Assembly (NCBI RefSeq): GCF_040869045.1
Contig: NC_090319.1
Location: 381,315,601-381,379,600, forward strand
Direction of reading: 5' to 3'
DNA: 64,000 nucleotides
DNA from: Eurosta solidaginis
Taxonomy: Eukaryota > Arthropoda > Insecta > Diptera > Tephritidae
The position numbers were made by a program, and so were the translations under genes. The notes beneath the pieces were generated by a model. That model was not told the origin of the DNA, searched no databases, and saw only the letters and a list, made by a program, of their open reading frames with translations. Positions 23,531-36,632 of this stretch are shown in pieces. Numbering within the stretch: position 1 is the first letter of the stretch; every line of letters begins with the position of its first letter.

Positions 23531-26500
23531 CATTATTCTTTCAATGTTTTATACCGTACACAAGCAAAGCCCGTTTGAAAAAGTTTCTCAAACCAGCACA
23601 ATACATTTCTTCAACAATTTTGCGGCGGGCAATTAAAAAAAAATGAATATCTAATTGATCACAATCTTAAGGTAATTTTATTTAAATTAAAACCATTCGA
23701 CGCAAAACAGAAAATAGTTGCAAACAACTCGCAATCGATTCAAGTACTACCTAACGACTCCTATATTTATGAAAATGTTCAGCTAATAACCATTAGTTAA
23801 TCAGAGTTAATGGGCTCAATGAACAATACAATTGGCACCCCAATCAATTGGCAACACTTAAGTAAAATAAGTGAAAAGTCGTGCAAAATAAATGAAAGCA
23901 ATCACAAAGTGTGTGTAAGCCGGAAAATGTGGATGTGTGTGAGCGCAAATTTACAAAACGCCTAAGCAAGTACGCACAACAATAAAATAAATATTTGTTG
24001 CCAGCGCATTTTATTGTTGTTGCATACCAAAAATTTTCACTATTTGCGAACAAGCATTTGAAGAAAAGTCAGTTGATCTTGGATGCGACAGCTGCTGCAA
24101 ATTGTTAGACTTACAACAAAAAAAAACATAGCAACAGACGCCGTCATCAAGAAGATCGTAGTACAATGCAACACGCGGCAATTGGCGCGACAAGAGGACA
24201 AACAGTTTTGTGTTGCTAATATGGCTAATTGTTTATTTTTTCATTTATAAAAAGTATGTATGGATGTATAAGTAAACATATGATATCAGTGGCGTTCAAC
24301 TCTTCAGGTAAATGAGGCGGTTCCTTCAGGACATCCAGCGTTGAGGGGCGCTAAGAAAGGGTAGTATAAACAAACTCAATTCACTGAAACTGATCAACTG
24401 ATACAAGTAGCTTCAAGAGAATTCTGGAATACATACTTTGTCTAAAATAATTGTATTAATTTGCTGGGTTAGAGCTACTTTGGCTGATGAAATTATAGAC
24501 TCTCTGCTGAAGACATGCTAATACCAAAACGCATAAAAGGGAAAAGCGAAAAATGTTGTCTTCTTTGCACAACGGCCGACAAATTGTAAATGGTTATAGA
24601 AAGTTCTGAGAACCTGGCTTTTTATAGTTTTTTGCAATGGTATGCTTAACCTCATAGTGTGTACCATAAAATAACTCAGCCTCCTACTATAAAAATATGC
24701 CAGCGCAGGTCTCAACTAGAGAGAAGCCTGTAACATTCTTGGGAATATACCTTTATCTCTGCACTAAGTCTCGTAATTAAGACGCGTCATAGCTAATTAG
24801 AAGTTTCGTTTACCTTTTTAACACGATCTGACCTCTTTGTCCAACACATCTACCGACGCACACAAATATGCGGAATTTTCGCAAAGCTTTTTTGCGGGTT
24901 CTTGCCCATGCAGCTAGATTTAGCTGCGACCAAATCTGCATGTAGAGCTCTTTAAACTTGACCATAGCGTAGCAGAATTCTTAAACTTTCCTATCTCTAC
25001 AATGCTTTGCGTAAATTCAAAGGTTCTGGGCATAGAAACGGTAAACCACAGCACAAATTTCTCTCCGCAACTAAACAGGGCGCACTTCTGAATGAAGTAC
25101 TCTCTTTGTTATGACAAATGCAAAACGAGTATTGGGCATCATCGTTCAAAAATGGTGTTCCCTTTTATCCAACCGTCCTTTCTTCCAACTGATTTTTTTT
25201 TGATCACACGGTCCTCACAATTGAAGTACAGGCCTCCGTAAGAGAAATATCCTTCGAACACAACCTGGACTTCGACGCTTTAAAGGCTGCCAGTGAAATG
25301 CCGATTCTCCTACGTCAATTGTGAAAGTTCACGAGTCTCTCCTTTCTTTCAGAATTGGCTCCTTTGCCACATGATGATGACTACAAACTTCCAAATACGC
25401 CGTTGGAAATTGCTACGGATGTAGGCAAGTTCTTTCTCGGATATGAGTCCGGTTCGCTCCGGTACTAGCACCTAAGAGTACTATCTACACTGTTGCGGGA
25501 ATAGGTATTTTTATCCCTCGAACCTTTATGGTTGTGGATATTAATCTCTTATCACGATAGGAATGCTTTACTGTGGAAGTATTCCAAGCTCCTTGCGCCG
25601 GTTGGTCGCCAGACGAGTCGTAATCGACTTTTCGACAACCATACCTTACTTCTGGCATATTCCAAGCCTCTTACCCTCCACCGAGCGACCGCTGGTAATC
25701 CCTTAACACTTAGTGCAAATAACAAACAACTCAGACTTTCTGAACTCCAAGCACTTTTAGAACAATGTCACGAGTAGTCTGTTCAAAATTTTATCTACAG
25801 TTTTTTTACTATGTAATCGACAAGCCGACAACCGATCCGTAAAATTTAATAGATGAGATATCCCTTTTTTAAGAAAGTAATTTTGGTTACCACTCAGGGC
25901 ATCCGATAATCTGAAGGCGCCTCTGATGTAAGTACAGATGTATGTGAGAGACGCCGATATCCGGCTACGGTTCGCCAACTAGCTGAAGTTCAATGAATGC
26001 AACTCACGCACTAACGGCGCTGATGTTGACGACTAACAGCTCTTTCTTGTAAGTGCTTGTAGTACGAATATACACACTTATATGTACTACACACTATCGT
26101 GCAGCTTGGCGACAACATGATGCGTGGCATGCAATAGTCACCACAAATGCGACAGTTGCTATTGCTAATATTGTGATGTCTTCTCAATAGTTGGGACTCG
26201 CCTCAATTGCTGGGACTAGCCTCGTTGTCTTTAACTGGCGTAAGTAAATAGAAAATTGTCAACAGCACGCACAACGGGGGCAACAATAATAACCGCATGA
26301 CATACAGACATACATACAAAGTACAAGAGGCGGTAGCAAACGAAACAAACAAAAATTTACAAAACTTTTATGCTTTCCACACTACATTTCTATTCCTTTT
26401 ATTTACTTCGTATACTGTAGTAGTTGTTTTTATAGAAGGCGCATGCGCAGTATATTTAGTTTGTAACTAATGCTTATTTGCCAACTGCATACATATTAAC

Positions 26501-26939
26501 ATACATATATCAATGAATAAATGTGTGTTCACTAACAACAAGCAGCAGGCTGCGAAAGCCTGCAACTCCCGTACTTTGTGTGCGTCGACTGTGCGAGTAT
26601 CAATACAAACCACCAATGCGTTCAAATAAATGCTTAATAAAAAGATCGAATTTCATTAATTGTAAAACAAACTCGAACGCAGTGAGTTAAATATGTAGCA
26701 ACAACAAAATTGAAGCAACGACGACAGCAGCAGCAACTAGATATGCGACAGCTGATACTGCACGGGTACTTTTAAAAGTATGTACATGCATATGTATATA
26801 TTGAATTGATTGCGAGTGCTATGCAGGCGATGGGATGAAAGACGACGAAATTTGAGACAAATATTTTGTCGTGAGCGCCCGCTATGCGTTAATAGGAGGT
26901 TATTAATTGAAGATTCATAGGATTTAGCGATGCAGATGA
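23531..26939. other. Unassigned 3.4-kb stretch
   Basis: No gene or element was recognised. About 24800-25780 is less AT-rich and includes an 81-codon ORF at 25532-25777 with no motif I know. It may be a decayed element. Confidence 0.4.
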
Positions 26940-28350
26940 CATTTAAAATTTTTCATTCTCTTCATCCCTCTCGCGCAATGCTCTGCACTTGCCACCCCTC
27001 CTAAACCCACACGCTCTCTCACGAATACGGCGTTCTCCTCTTTCTTTTCCACCCTATATACCTCTGTCAAATTCCCTCTATGCTCTGAAAGTAAAGTTAT
27101 CGTAGTAGTAGTGGTTTAGTCGCTGATTAACGGGCAAAAAGGTAAGATTTTTGCACGCATTTTTGTTAACATTCAAAAAATAGTTCAAATATTTGCAACA
27201 TACATAATCTTAAATTGATTGTCAATTTTTTTGTCAAAATTTGGGTTACGAACTATATTAATTATTCGCTTTTCCCCTCACCCCTATCTATTATGCTTAA
27301 ACCACCCCCTTTCACATCTTTCTCACTCCCTATACCCACTATGTCTCTGTCATTCGCGAATTTTGTAGACAGCTCGTTATCTTTTTCCTTCCTCCTAATC
27401 TTCACTCACCCTTGCTTTATTTCTACCTCACCCTCCCTTTTCGTTTGTTTCCTCTACTCACTTACTCTACGTCTTTCTGCGCATATCTTTCCACATCTCT
27501 CACTCTTCTTCTCTTTCTACCCTCTTCTCATATCTATTTATTCAAGGTATTTTTTTAGAAGTCTTCAATAGTTTTGTCGGAGGCTTTTTTATTTATTTTC
27601 TTTCTACACTCCTCTCTCCTCTGCCCCTCTCTATTTCTTTTTTTCTTTTTATTTTTCCCGCTTCGTTTCAATTTTCCATTCGCTATTTCTTTTTCCCTCC
27701 TCCTCAAAAAAGTACTTATACCATTTCCTTTTATCTTTCCCTATCTCCCTATACGTGTTGAAAGCTTACTCCCCCCCCTCCCCACTGCTCCTATTGGATT
27801 GGGAGCCTCTCCTACTCCACGTTTTTATGTGGCTTTCTTTCTTCCCTCAAACCTCTTGCTCACTCTTCTTGCTTTTCGTCTCTCTCACATTATCAACATT
27901 CTCTTTCCCTTCCCCACACCCATTTGCCCACCTTACATCTTCCTTTCTTTCCTTTTAAATATTTATTCCTTCGGGTTTTCTCTTCCTCTCTCTATCACTC
28001 TCTCTCTCTTTCACACTCATTTCTTGCTATTTCTCTCTTTATTTTCCTCTCTCTCTTTCTTGTCCCCTCTCTCTCTTTATTTCTCTCTCTCTCTTTCCTA
28101 ATCTATATCTCTCTCTCTTAATCTCTCTCGCTATCTTTCCTCCCGTTTCGTTTGTTTTTCTGCTCTTTTCTCCTTTCTCTCTCTCACTCTCTTCATCTTA
28201 TTTTCCCTCTCTATTTTCATCTTTTTTTCTCTTCCACTCTTTTTTCTCTCTCGCTGCTTTCATCTTCTTCTCTCTCTTCATCTTCTCTCCATTTCTTTCT
28301 TTCTCGCCATCTCCCGTTTTTTATCTCCTTTTTCTGTCTCTCTGAATCTG
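26940..28350 (+). repeat. 1.4-kb polypyrimidine tract
   Basis: The + strand is overwhelmingly C and T, most strongly from about 27960 to 28340, where TCTC and TTTC runs dominate. Long Ser/Leu/Phe ORFs (for example 27574-28101) follow from the base bias. The tract is long enough to favour unusual DNA structure and polypyrimidine-binding proteins, but function is unknown. Confidence 0.9.
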
Positions 28351-30045
28351 GTACTTTGTGGTAAATCTAAGCAAGCGTAACACATATTAGCAATTTTATT
28401 ATCTATATATTAATACGCTAACAAAATTTCCATACAATCAATTGACAGGCTGTTTCGCATACTTAGCATACGTAAAATCATATGAAAGTTATATGAATCG
28501 ATTCGTATTGATCAGCCGCAGTGCATAGGTCTATTTTTGTTAACAAATATTACTCTATTTGTTTATAATTAATAAAAAAAGTTTTTTGTAAATTCGAACA
28601 ATTCATACAAATATCGTAATTCATTATCGTGCACAAGCGCGCCGTCTTTGGGAACAATTATCTAAGTGTTTAATGTGAAATTCAAATTTTATGTATCCCC
28701 GCTAAATTCGAAGGCACAAATGTTTCACCTGCATACAAATATGGTTTCCCATTGTTGCCGCTTACCTATAATAGCCTCTACCAAAATCCTAAAAAATTGT
28801 TCCAAAATAATTTATAGCGTACCAAAAAGCTTAAATAGAATTTATTGTTGACCGGCCCATTTTTTGTGGAAAATTTTACCTACACGTAAATACATAAGTC
28901 TTTATTTAACAGATTCTTTGTTTTATTTTAGTTGTTTTCAAAAAAACATGAAATCACAAATAATGAGTTAACTTTTGTTGAAACTAACTAATTTATTTAT
29001 AACAATTAATGGCAAATTTGCTCGAAAATGTTGTTGCATTTGCAGATTTAATCCTCATTTTAGATAAAGTACGTCTTATACTGAACAAAAAAAAAAAAGT
29101 TACAAAAATATAACATTACATTTTTTATTTTGCCTTTTATGCTAATTACGAAACAAAAAAACGTCCCAAAAACTTTTTTGATTTTAGGTCAGAGCGGCAA
29201 CCGGCATCATAGCGGAAAAAAGTATAAGTGCACTTATTGCGTTTTTATATGGAACTGTTTGTTCACTTAACTTAATTTTTCGCAATTTAAGTACTTTATT
29301 TTTTTCTCTTTAATTATACATTTTTTTAGTAAACTCTGCCTTCTTTCTCATTACATAATTTTTTTATATTTTTATTTTATTTTTTATGAAGGTATCCTCT
29401 ATTTTACTCGAAATTTTTGTTTTGTGTCACACTTACATATTAGATATTTATTTATACCAACTTAAACGGGTGGCGTGATATAGGCTAAATTCCTTTAGCA
29501 AATTTCTTAATTTTTAACTAAAAGTTCGTGTTTTTTCAATTATGACACTATTGGCGTAAATGGGCGATATGTGTATGTGGGTGATATAGGCCTACTGGGG
29601 AACCGAGCTCCCAAAACTAACTTCGGTGCGCGCCAACGGGGACCTTCCGGGTAGTGTGGAAAAACCAATTTTTCAATTCAATTTCAAGTAATTTCACTAT
29701 AATTCTATGTCAATTTCATATGATTTTACATAATTTTTATACGTTATAATTAAATGTGAAAAGTTTGTAGAAAATTTAAGAAAATACAATCAAAAAGTAC
29801 AAAGTCTTAGATCAAATTCAAAATTTTAAAGAAAAAGTTAAGTAAGTTAGACCAGTTTGCTATATTCCCAACACTTGATGCATAGACTGAATTGAAAAAA
29901 ATACACGTTGGTCGAGTTTCGACCACAGACGATACTAGTAATCATTATAACTTCAAAATAGGCGTTGTTTTTTTGCTAACGAACGTGCATTTGTTCATGG
30001 TTTGGTGCTTTCTATCGATTCCATAGCACTGAATATGTCTCGTTA
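28351..30045. other. Unassigned AT-rich sequence
   Basis: No gene or element recognised. Several A or T homopolymers occur near 29088, 29340 and 29370. Confidence 0.5.
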
Positions 30046-31716
30046 TTTTTATACTCAGTTGAGCAGAGCTCACAGAGTATATTATGTTTGATTGCATAAC
30101 GGTTGGTTGTACAGGTATAAAGGATTCGAGATAGATATATAATCCATATATCAAAATCATCAGGATCGAAAAAAAATTTGATTGAGCCATGTCCGTCCGT
30201 CCGTCCGCCCGTTAACGCGATAACTTGAGTAAATTTTGAGGTATCTTGGTGAAATTTGGTATGTAGATTCCTGAGCACTCATCTCAAATCACTATTTAAA
30301 ATGAACGATATCGGACTATAACCACGCCCACTTTTTCGATATCGAAAATTTCGAAAAATGGAAAAAGTGCAATAATTCATTACCAAAGACAGATAAAGCG
30401 ATGAAATTTGGTAGGTGAGTTGAACTTATGACGCAGAATTGAAAATTAGTAAAATTTCGGACAATGGGCGTGGCACCGCCCACTTTTAAAAGAAGGTAAT
30501 TTAAAACTTTTGCAAGCTGTAATTTGGCAGTCGTTGAAGATATCATGATGAAATTTGGCAGGAGCGTTACTCCTATTACTATATGTACTCTTAATAAAAA
30601 TTAGAAAAATCGGAGAGGGACCACGCCCACTTTAAAAAAAAAATTTGTTTAAGTAAAATTTTAACAAAAAATTTAATATCTTTACAGTATATAAGTAAAT
30701 TATGTCAACATTCAACTACAGTAATGATATGGTGCAACAAAATACAAAAATAAAAGATATTTTCAAAATGGGCGTGGCTCCGCTCTTTTTCATTTAATTT
30801 GTCTAGGATACTTTTAATGCCATAAGTCGAACAAAAATTTACCAATCCTTTTGAAATTTGGTAGGGGCATAGATTTTATGACGTTAACTATTTTCTGTGA
30901 AAATGGGCGAACTCGGTTGAAGCCACGCCCAGTTTTTATACACGGTCGTCCGTCTGTCCTTCCGCATGGCCGTTAACACGATAACTACAGCAAAAATCGA
31001 CATATCTTTACTGAACTTAGTTCACGCACTTATCTGAACGCACTTTATCATGGTATAAAAAATGAACGAAATCCGACTATGACCGCGCCCAATTTTTCGA
31101 TATCGAAAATTACGAAAAATGAAAAAAATGCCATAATTCTACACCAAATACGAAAAAAGGGATGAAACATGGTAATTGGATTGGTTTAATGACGCGAAAT
31201 ATAACTTTGGAAAAAAATTTGTAAAATTGTTGTGACACCTACCATATTAAGTAGAAGAAAATGAAAAAGTTCTGCAGGGCGAAATAAAAAACCCTTGAAA
31301 TATTTGCAGGTATTACATATATAAATAAATTAACGGTATCCAACAGATGATGTTCTGGGTCACCCTGGTCCACATTTTGGTCGATATCTGGAAAACGCCT
31401 TCACATATACAACTACCACCACTCACTTTTAAAACCCTCATTAATACCTTTAATTTGATACCCATATCGTACAAACAAATTCTAGAGTCAACCCTGATCC
31501 ACCTTTATGGCGATATCCCTAAATGGCGTCCACCTATAGAACTATGGCCCACTCCCTCATAAAATACTCTTTAATGCCTTTCATTTGATACACATGTCAT
31601 TCCAGGGTTTCCCTCGGTTAATTTTCCTACATGGTTATTTTCCCTTATGTTGTCACCATAGCTCTCAACTGAGTATGTAATATTCGGTTACACCCGAACT
31701 TAACCTTCCTTACTTG
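30046..31716 (-). mobile_element. Family 1 element, copy D, intact unexpanded form
   Basis: Read on the minus strand, the left end is at 31716 (CAAGTAAGGAAGGTTAAG, TTCGG hairpin, TACTCAGTTGAGAGCT). The right end is at 30046 (GAGCTCTGCTCAACTGAGTA then TAAAAA). The order of all blocks matches copy A, but only about two 130-bp-type units are present (31370-31610). This is the best template for the ancestral element. No intact ORF is present. Confidence 0.85.
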
Positions 31717-32816
31717 TTGCTTATGCACTCCTCCTTAACACTGTGGTCCCAAACGTTAATTTCACTTCAGCAAACATTTGCACAACCGGCAGCTTGCAGA
31801 AATGTGCACGTAATGTCATATACACACACATAACACCTACATAAGTATGATTGTATACGAAGTTGCTTGCAACATCAGAACCCAGGCAACAGCGGACTGG
31901 TGGTGCAGCGGCAATGGCGATGGTGGCGTCATATACGCATTCGCTGATGTCTGTGACAGATCAGAGAAATGTGTTGCATTTTTAATCAAAGCGATCGATC
32001 AAACGGTAGTTTTGTGTCCAGTTACAGTTTTTTATGTGTTTTGTTTTTGTCGCCTATTTATGTACATATGTAGGTATATGTGTGTATATTTGGAAATGCA
32101 ACTATGCTTGTAGTTGTTATAGATTTAATATGATGCTACTTTTATCCAGCGTTTGTTGTAGATTCTTCCTTCACATTGAGGCATTGGAATTTTTTATGTA
32201 CTCAATATTGTGCGCAACATGTGATCCCAGATGATAAAATCAGCCGCAAACGCATTGGCGATGCACATCTATACCTTTATATGTATATATATTACTGAAC
32301 ATAATACGTGCATGCATATTATTATATTCAATAGTTTTTGACTTTCGATATGCTCTCGTTTCATTTTCTTTATCAATCTCTCATCATTTTTTCCTTTTTG
32401 TGTGTTTTCTATAAAAATGTCATTCGATCACATCAAATCTGAGATATGATCTGCTTAAGTGACTATAATTGTATACTGATACCTTTTTTTTGCAATTAAA
32501 AAAAAAATAAAAAAAAAAACTCAGCATATCTCAGCACATCAGTCTGCGTTTTTGTCGTTACTTTTTATTTGAAATTTCGAACATTAACTGAAGCCGAGAT
32601 TAACTTTACACACATTTAGTTCCTTACTAATAGTTTTAAACAAGCTAACCAACTTCTGGCGCATGGGACTACAAGTGACCGATTTCAAGTTTAACCAGAT
32701 TAAACTTTCGGAGTTGGTTCGGGTAACGATAACAATATGACTCATATGAAGTTCAGTTTGTTTCATTAAAATTCGCCCTTGACTACAGCAAGTAGATGCT
32801 CCAGTTTTCAAGATCG
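31717..32816. other. Unassigned sequence
   Basis: Nothing recognised beyond poly-A near 32500. Confidence 0.5.
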
Positions 32817-32829
32817 TATTTAAGTCTAA

Positions 32830-33202
32830 GGCGGCCACCGTGGTGTGATGGTAGCGTGCTCCGCCTATCACACCGTAGCCCTGGGTTCAACTCCCGTGCA
32901 AAGCAACATCAAAATTTTTGAAATAAGATTTTTCAATTAGAAGACAATTTTTCTAAGCGGGGTCGCCCCTCGGCAGTGTCTGGCAAGCGCTCCGATTGTA
33001 TTTCTGCCATGAAAAGCTCTCAGTGAAAACTCATCTGCCTTGCAGATGCCGTTCGGAGTCGGCATAAAACATGTAGGTCCCGTCCGGCCAATTTGTAGGG
33101 AAAATCAAGAGGAGCACGACGCAAATTGGAAGAGAAGCTCGGCCTTAGATCTCTTCGGAGGTTATCGCGCCTTACATTTATTTTTTTATTATTTTTTTTT
33201 TT
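32830..33202 (+). mobile_element. tRNA-derived SINE, full length, with target-site duplication
   Basis: The head carries a Pol III A-box-like TGGTGTGATGG at 32841 and a B-box-like GGTTCAACTCC at 32884, spaced as in a tRNA gene. A tRNA-unrelated body of about 270 bases follows and ends in a T-rich tail. Flanking 13-bp repeats TATTTAAGTCTAA (32817) and TATATAAGTCTAA (33203) differ at one base, as expected for LINE-driven insertion. The same head recurs at 52987. Confidence 0.85.
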
Positions 33203-33348
33203 TATATAAGTCTAAAAGATCACACTGACGGCATACTGACGCATGGTTTTGATTTGATTTTGGCGTCACATTATCCTATATTAAAAGACTAATTTACTGT
33301 TATTGATTTAAGACAAAAATTATAGAATAACGTGACTGTCATAAGGCT

Positions 33349-33415
33349 TGGCTTAGTGGATAGAGGCGCTGGCTAAGACACTATCATGACCGTAGGTATT
33401 GGGGTGCGCATTTCA
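33349..33415 (+). repeat. Second tRNA-like SINE head or tRNA pseudogene
   Basis: GGCTTAGTGGATAGAGGCGC resembles a tRNA D-arm and A box. The expected B-box region near 33390-33402 is mutated (GTAGGTATTGGGG). No clear acceptor pairing or tail is seen. Confidence 0.35.
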
Positions 33416-33744
33416 CTAAATGAGCTGATAAAATATTGACGATTTCGAAACTTGTTCTAGAAACCATCGATGTATTAAGTTCTGCCGGATGGGCATATGG
33501 CTCGGTGGACAGAAACGTCGGCTTCTACACCATTATGACTGAGAATCGCACTTCAGTACCTGTACAGCAAGCAGGTGAAGATGGTTCAGCATCCGTCTTT
33601 GTATTCAAGTGCTGCAATTTATCCTCTAATATCAATAATATCAAATTTGTATAAATATGGGCATTTGTAATACATCAAGCAAGCAGTTTTAGTTTGGAAT
33701 CTAGTGTAGGCAAGCATATTTCTAATATTTCAATCATATCTGTG

Positions 33745-34091
33745 ACCTAGTGTCCGACAAAACTAGTTATAGACGAACACTCCCTAAGGAAACGCGAGGC
33801 ACTCTAGCTCAACTTCGATCTGGATACTATAACAGGTTAAACTCTTACCTATCCAGAATCAACCCCGACATACAAAATATATGGCCTGCCTGTAACGTGT
33901 CCCCACATGACACCAACCATCTCTTTCACTGTATTGTGGAACCAACGCCACTAACACCCCTCTCATTATGGTCCCCCCTGTTGAAACAGCAAGTTTCCTT
34001 GGACTCCCGTTAGAGAATATTGATGAAAATTTGTGATCGGTCGCACCTACTGGATGGGGCGAAGCACTGCTACAACAACAACAACAACAAC
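33745..34091 (+). pseudogene. LINE 3' end with knuckle-like motif and CAA tail
   Basis: The frame from 33750 reads RRTLPKETRGTLAQLRSGYY, then LNSYLSRINPDIQ and a C-x-x-S-P-H-D-x-NHLFHC motif, the usual C-terminal region of an RNase H-type insect LINE. The first Cys of the CPxC pair is Trp here. The frame shifts near 33990, after which LGLPLENIDENL can be read. The element ends in (CAA)n at 34071-34091. It is 5'-truncated and inactive. Confidence 0.75.
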
Positions 34092-34386
34092 TGAAATTAT
34101 CTGATTTTACCTGTCTTTTTCTTGGTTATTTGACATCCTTAGTTTTTTACAACGCTATTATTTCGTTTGATGATATTTTGAGCTCTACAGTCGTTTTAAA
34201 ATACTCGTTTTCTCAAAGTATATGGAAGCAGTTATACACTCTGAAGGAAAAATTATGACACACCAAATCTAAAAATCAAATGTCAAACAACCATTGCACA
34301 ACAAAAAAACTATTTTGGCTACATTGGCAAGAAAAATTATAAAACATTATTCGAGGTCTTTTCAACATAAGCTTCAGATTTATAGA

Positions 34387-34690
34387 CGGTTAGGTTAAGC
34401 TTAGGTTGAACTGGCTGGTCTATGAGGACCTCACCTAGATTAAATGAGCCCGTAGTCATCAGAAAGTTTGCTTAACGACCAAACTGAAAAACTCTATCAA
34501 AAACCAGGTCCTATGTTATAAAATAATTCCGTTCTCTTGACAAATACTGAAAGCTTTCGAGGACCAATGCTATTTGCTGCTTCTAGATCTGACAGCTGTA
34601 TTACTTCAAATAGCTGGAGTCTTAGTCTAGCAAGCACGGTCACGAGCAGAAAACGTGCTCGATCGTTTCCTACAAATGCTATCACTAACC
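34387..34690 (-). pseudogene. LINE 3' end with CCTAA-type tail
   Basis: The minus-strand frame includes ARLRLQLFEVIQL, EAANSIGPRKLSVFV and TELFYNIGPGF, followed by a short untranslated part ending in a CCTAACC-like tail near 34387. The + strand copy at 38886-39131 encodes a close relative (ARLRLQLLGVIQL). This is the last portion of ORF2 only. Confidence 0.7.
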
Positions 34691-36178
34691 AAACCTAATT
34701 TAAAGGCATGTGGCGCCAGTCATAGTACCCGTCATAAGTCTACAGTCCTCTCTTTTCAATTTTTATTCTACTTAATTTATAGGCGGACTTTTACACCTTT
34801 TTTTCGACTTGGTCGAATGTTTACCCGGTATAGACAGCCTCTAACGTTAGAAATATTTTGTACGTTAGATAACTAGTGTCATTCTCTAGCGATTATCTGT
34901 TGAAGGCCGGCAGTATATAAGAGATAAGTTATAGAAGTAATGAAGAAAAATGTTACGTATACGCACCGTCAACCGTATTTTCAAGTGACATGGATATTTT
35001 TGTGTTTAGTTCAATTTCAATAAAAAAGCTTTTAAAACATTTAAAAATCGGCATTAGAATCTCATTAGAGATTTACATTAGTACTCGAATGGAGCACTTT
35101 GAGAATGGTATGTTTCTACAGTGTTTCGCGACTCTTTCGCTAACGCTAGAGATTAGAGAACGGGGTTAGCCAACAAATCGTTCTCTAATCGATATCTTAC
35201 TTCGGTGTTTGTTTGGTAGTTAAGCTTGGAAATTTATGTATCTACGAAAAATTGATGACCGAAAAATAACCAACTAAACAACATGCTGGGTAGAAAGAAG
35301 CTTACTTAAGAGATGGAAATGAAATTATTGTTTTAAAATAAATTAAAGCTTTTTCAATCGTCTCAAAAAATAAAAATAAAATTTTGTTACCTCAGGAAAA
35401 CAAATGAAGGAACTGTTTGTACAGATGAGATACAAGTTGCATCAATTTATCAAACAAATCGCTGCAGGTGAAATTGGCTAAATTAGCGGTTCGCCCAAAA
35501 CAAAAGAGGCGTTCAAATTTCTTTAATTGGTAGTATATATATTTAAGCATTGCACATACAAATCTTTACAAGAATATATGTATATTTAGTACAATTGTTA
35601 TGAATGTTAAATAGATATGCAATTGTAAACTATGCTCGCAGCCACAACTCGCCCACTAAATGCCGCTGTAATAGCTACTATTTTGTTGAATGCTGCCAAT
35701 GCTTGGCTTAAATTGTCTATAAAGGATTTTTTTGGTAGTAAGTTTTGTATGCATGTAAACTGATTTATTTATATACGTATAAGTGTATTATTTATTTGAG
35801 AAGCGGTCTTGCCGCTGAATAGACGTATTTATATATGTTAACTTAGTTTTATTAAGTGATATATTATTTAACAAATATTATTATTTATTTTTCAAGAAAA
35901 GGATGCTGTAGCTGCAAGTGATATTGGCCTATTATTTTTGTGAGTTAAAATAACAACCCTGTTGTACTAGCTGTCTCAAAGCACCCAATTCGACAAGCAT
36001 TTTCTCATGGCCCTATTATTATGCCCATTATCAAGCCTCTCGTAGTATAAGAACTCTCATGCCTAGTGGTAGACCATCAGAACTAAATGGAATTGTTTTG
36101 TACTTTAACGTTGCATAATACAGTATCTCCATCGCCTTACATTCGTCTCTTCGAAACGAGTGTGTGCGACTGTTTAAT
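34691..36178. other. Mostly unassigned; 12-bp hairpin at 35151-35190
   Basis: A perfect stem GATTAGAGAACG/CGTTCTCTAATC joins 35151-35162 and 35179-35190. Otherwise no feature is seen. Confidence 0.5.
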
Positions 36179-36632
36179 ACCTCTCTGAAGGTGGCAACAC
36201 AACTTTTACGTAGAAAAAAATTTACTATTGGGTAAATTGCCGTGAATTTGCCGTAATTTATCCGTGAAGCACAAAAAATTGCCGCGACTAAATTTTAGAA
36301 AATATCGAGTGACACGCCAACTTCATATGAAGTTCCGAAACCACCTTAGAGACCAGTTACAAAAGTTATTCTTACATATGAATTTGCCGTAGATAAGTGG
36401 CATATTTAATAAGTTAAAAAAAAACTGGTCTCTAAGGCGGTTTTCGAAAAGTGGCAAGTTAACTTCACATGAAGTTGGCGGTGCACCATAAAAAATGTGC
36501 ATTTTTTTTTTCGAATTTACATGCCACTTATGTATCTACAGAAAATTCATGTGTAAGCATTATTTTTGTAACTGGTCTCTAAACTTTTGGAACTTCATGT
36601 GAAGTTGGCGTGTCACCCGATATTTTCTAAAG
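36179..36632. mobile_element. Mosaic foldback element related to the 14160 MITE
   Basis: It starts ACCTCTCTGAAGGTGGCA, close to the MITE at 14160, and continues with the same GCCGTAATTTATCCGTGAA block. From about 36290 it enters a second inverted pair: AGAAAATATCGAGTGACACG has its complement near 36612-36630, with arms of about 110 bases. A third copy of the TAGAGACCAGTT arm lies in inverted orientation near 36430. The right-hand ACCTCTCTG terminus is missing. Confidence 0.65.

Noticed and set aside
25532..25777. 81-codon ORF as a retroelement fragment
   Set aside because: The less AT-rich context is suggestive, but no RT, integrase or gag motif can be read, so no call is made.
27215..28364. 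Long hydrophobic Ser/Leu/Phe ORFs that look like membrane proteins
   Set aside because: They come from the polypyrimidine tract; composition alone explains the open frames and the hydrophobicity.
33349..33415. Functional tRNA gene
   Set aside because: Only the D-arm/A-box side is recognisable; the B box and acceptor pairing are lost.
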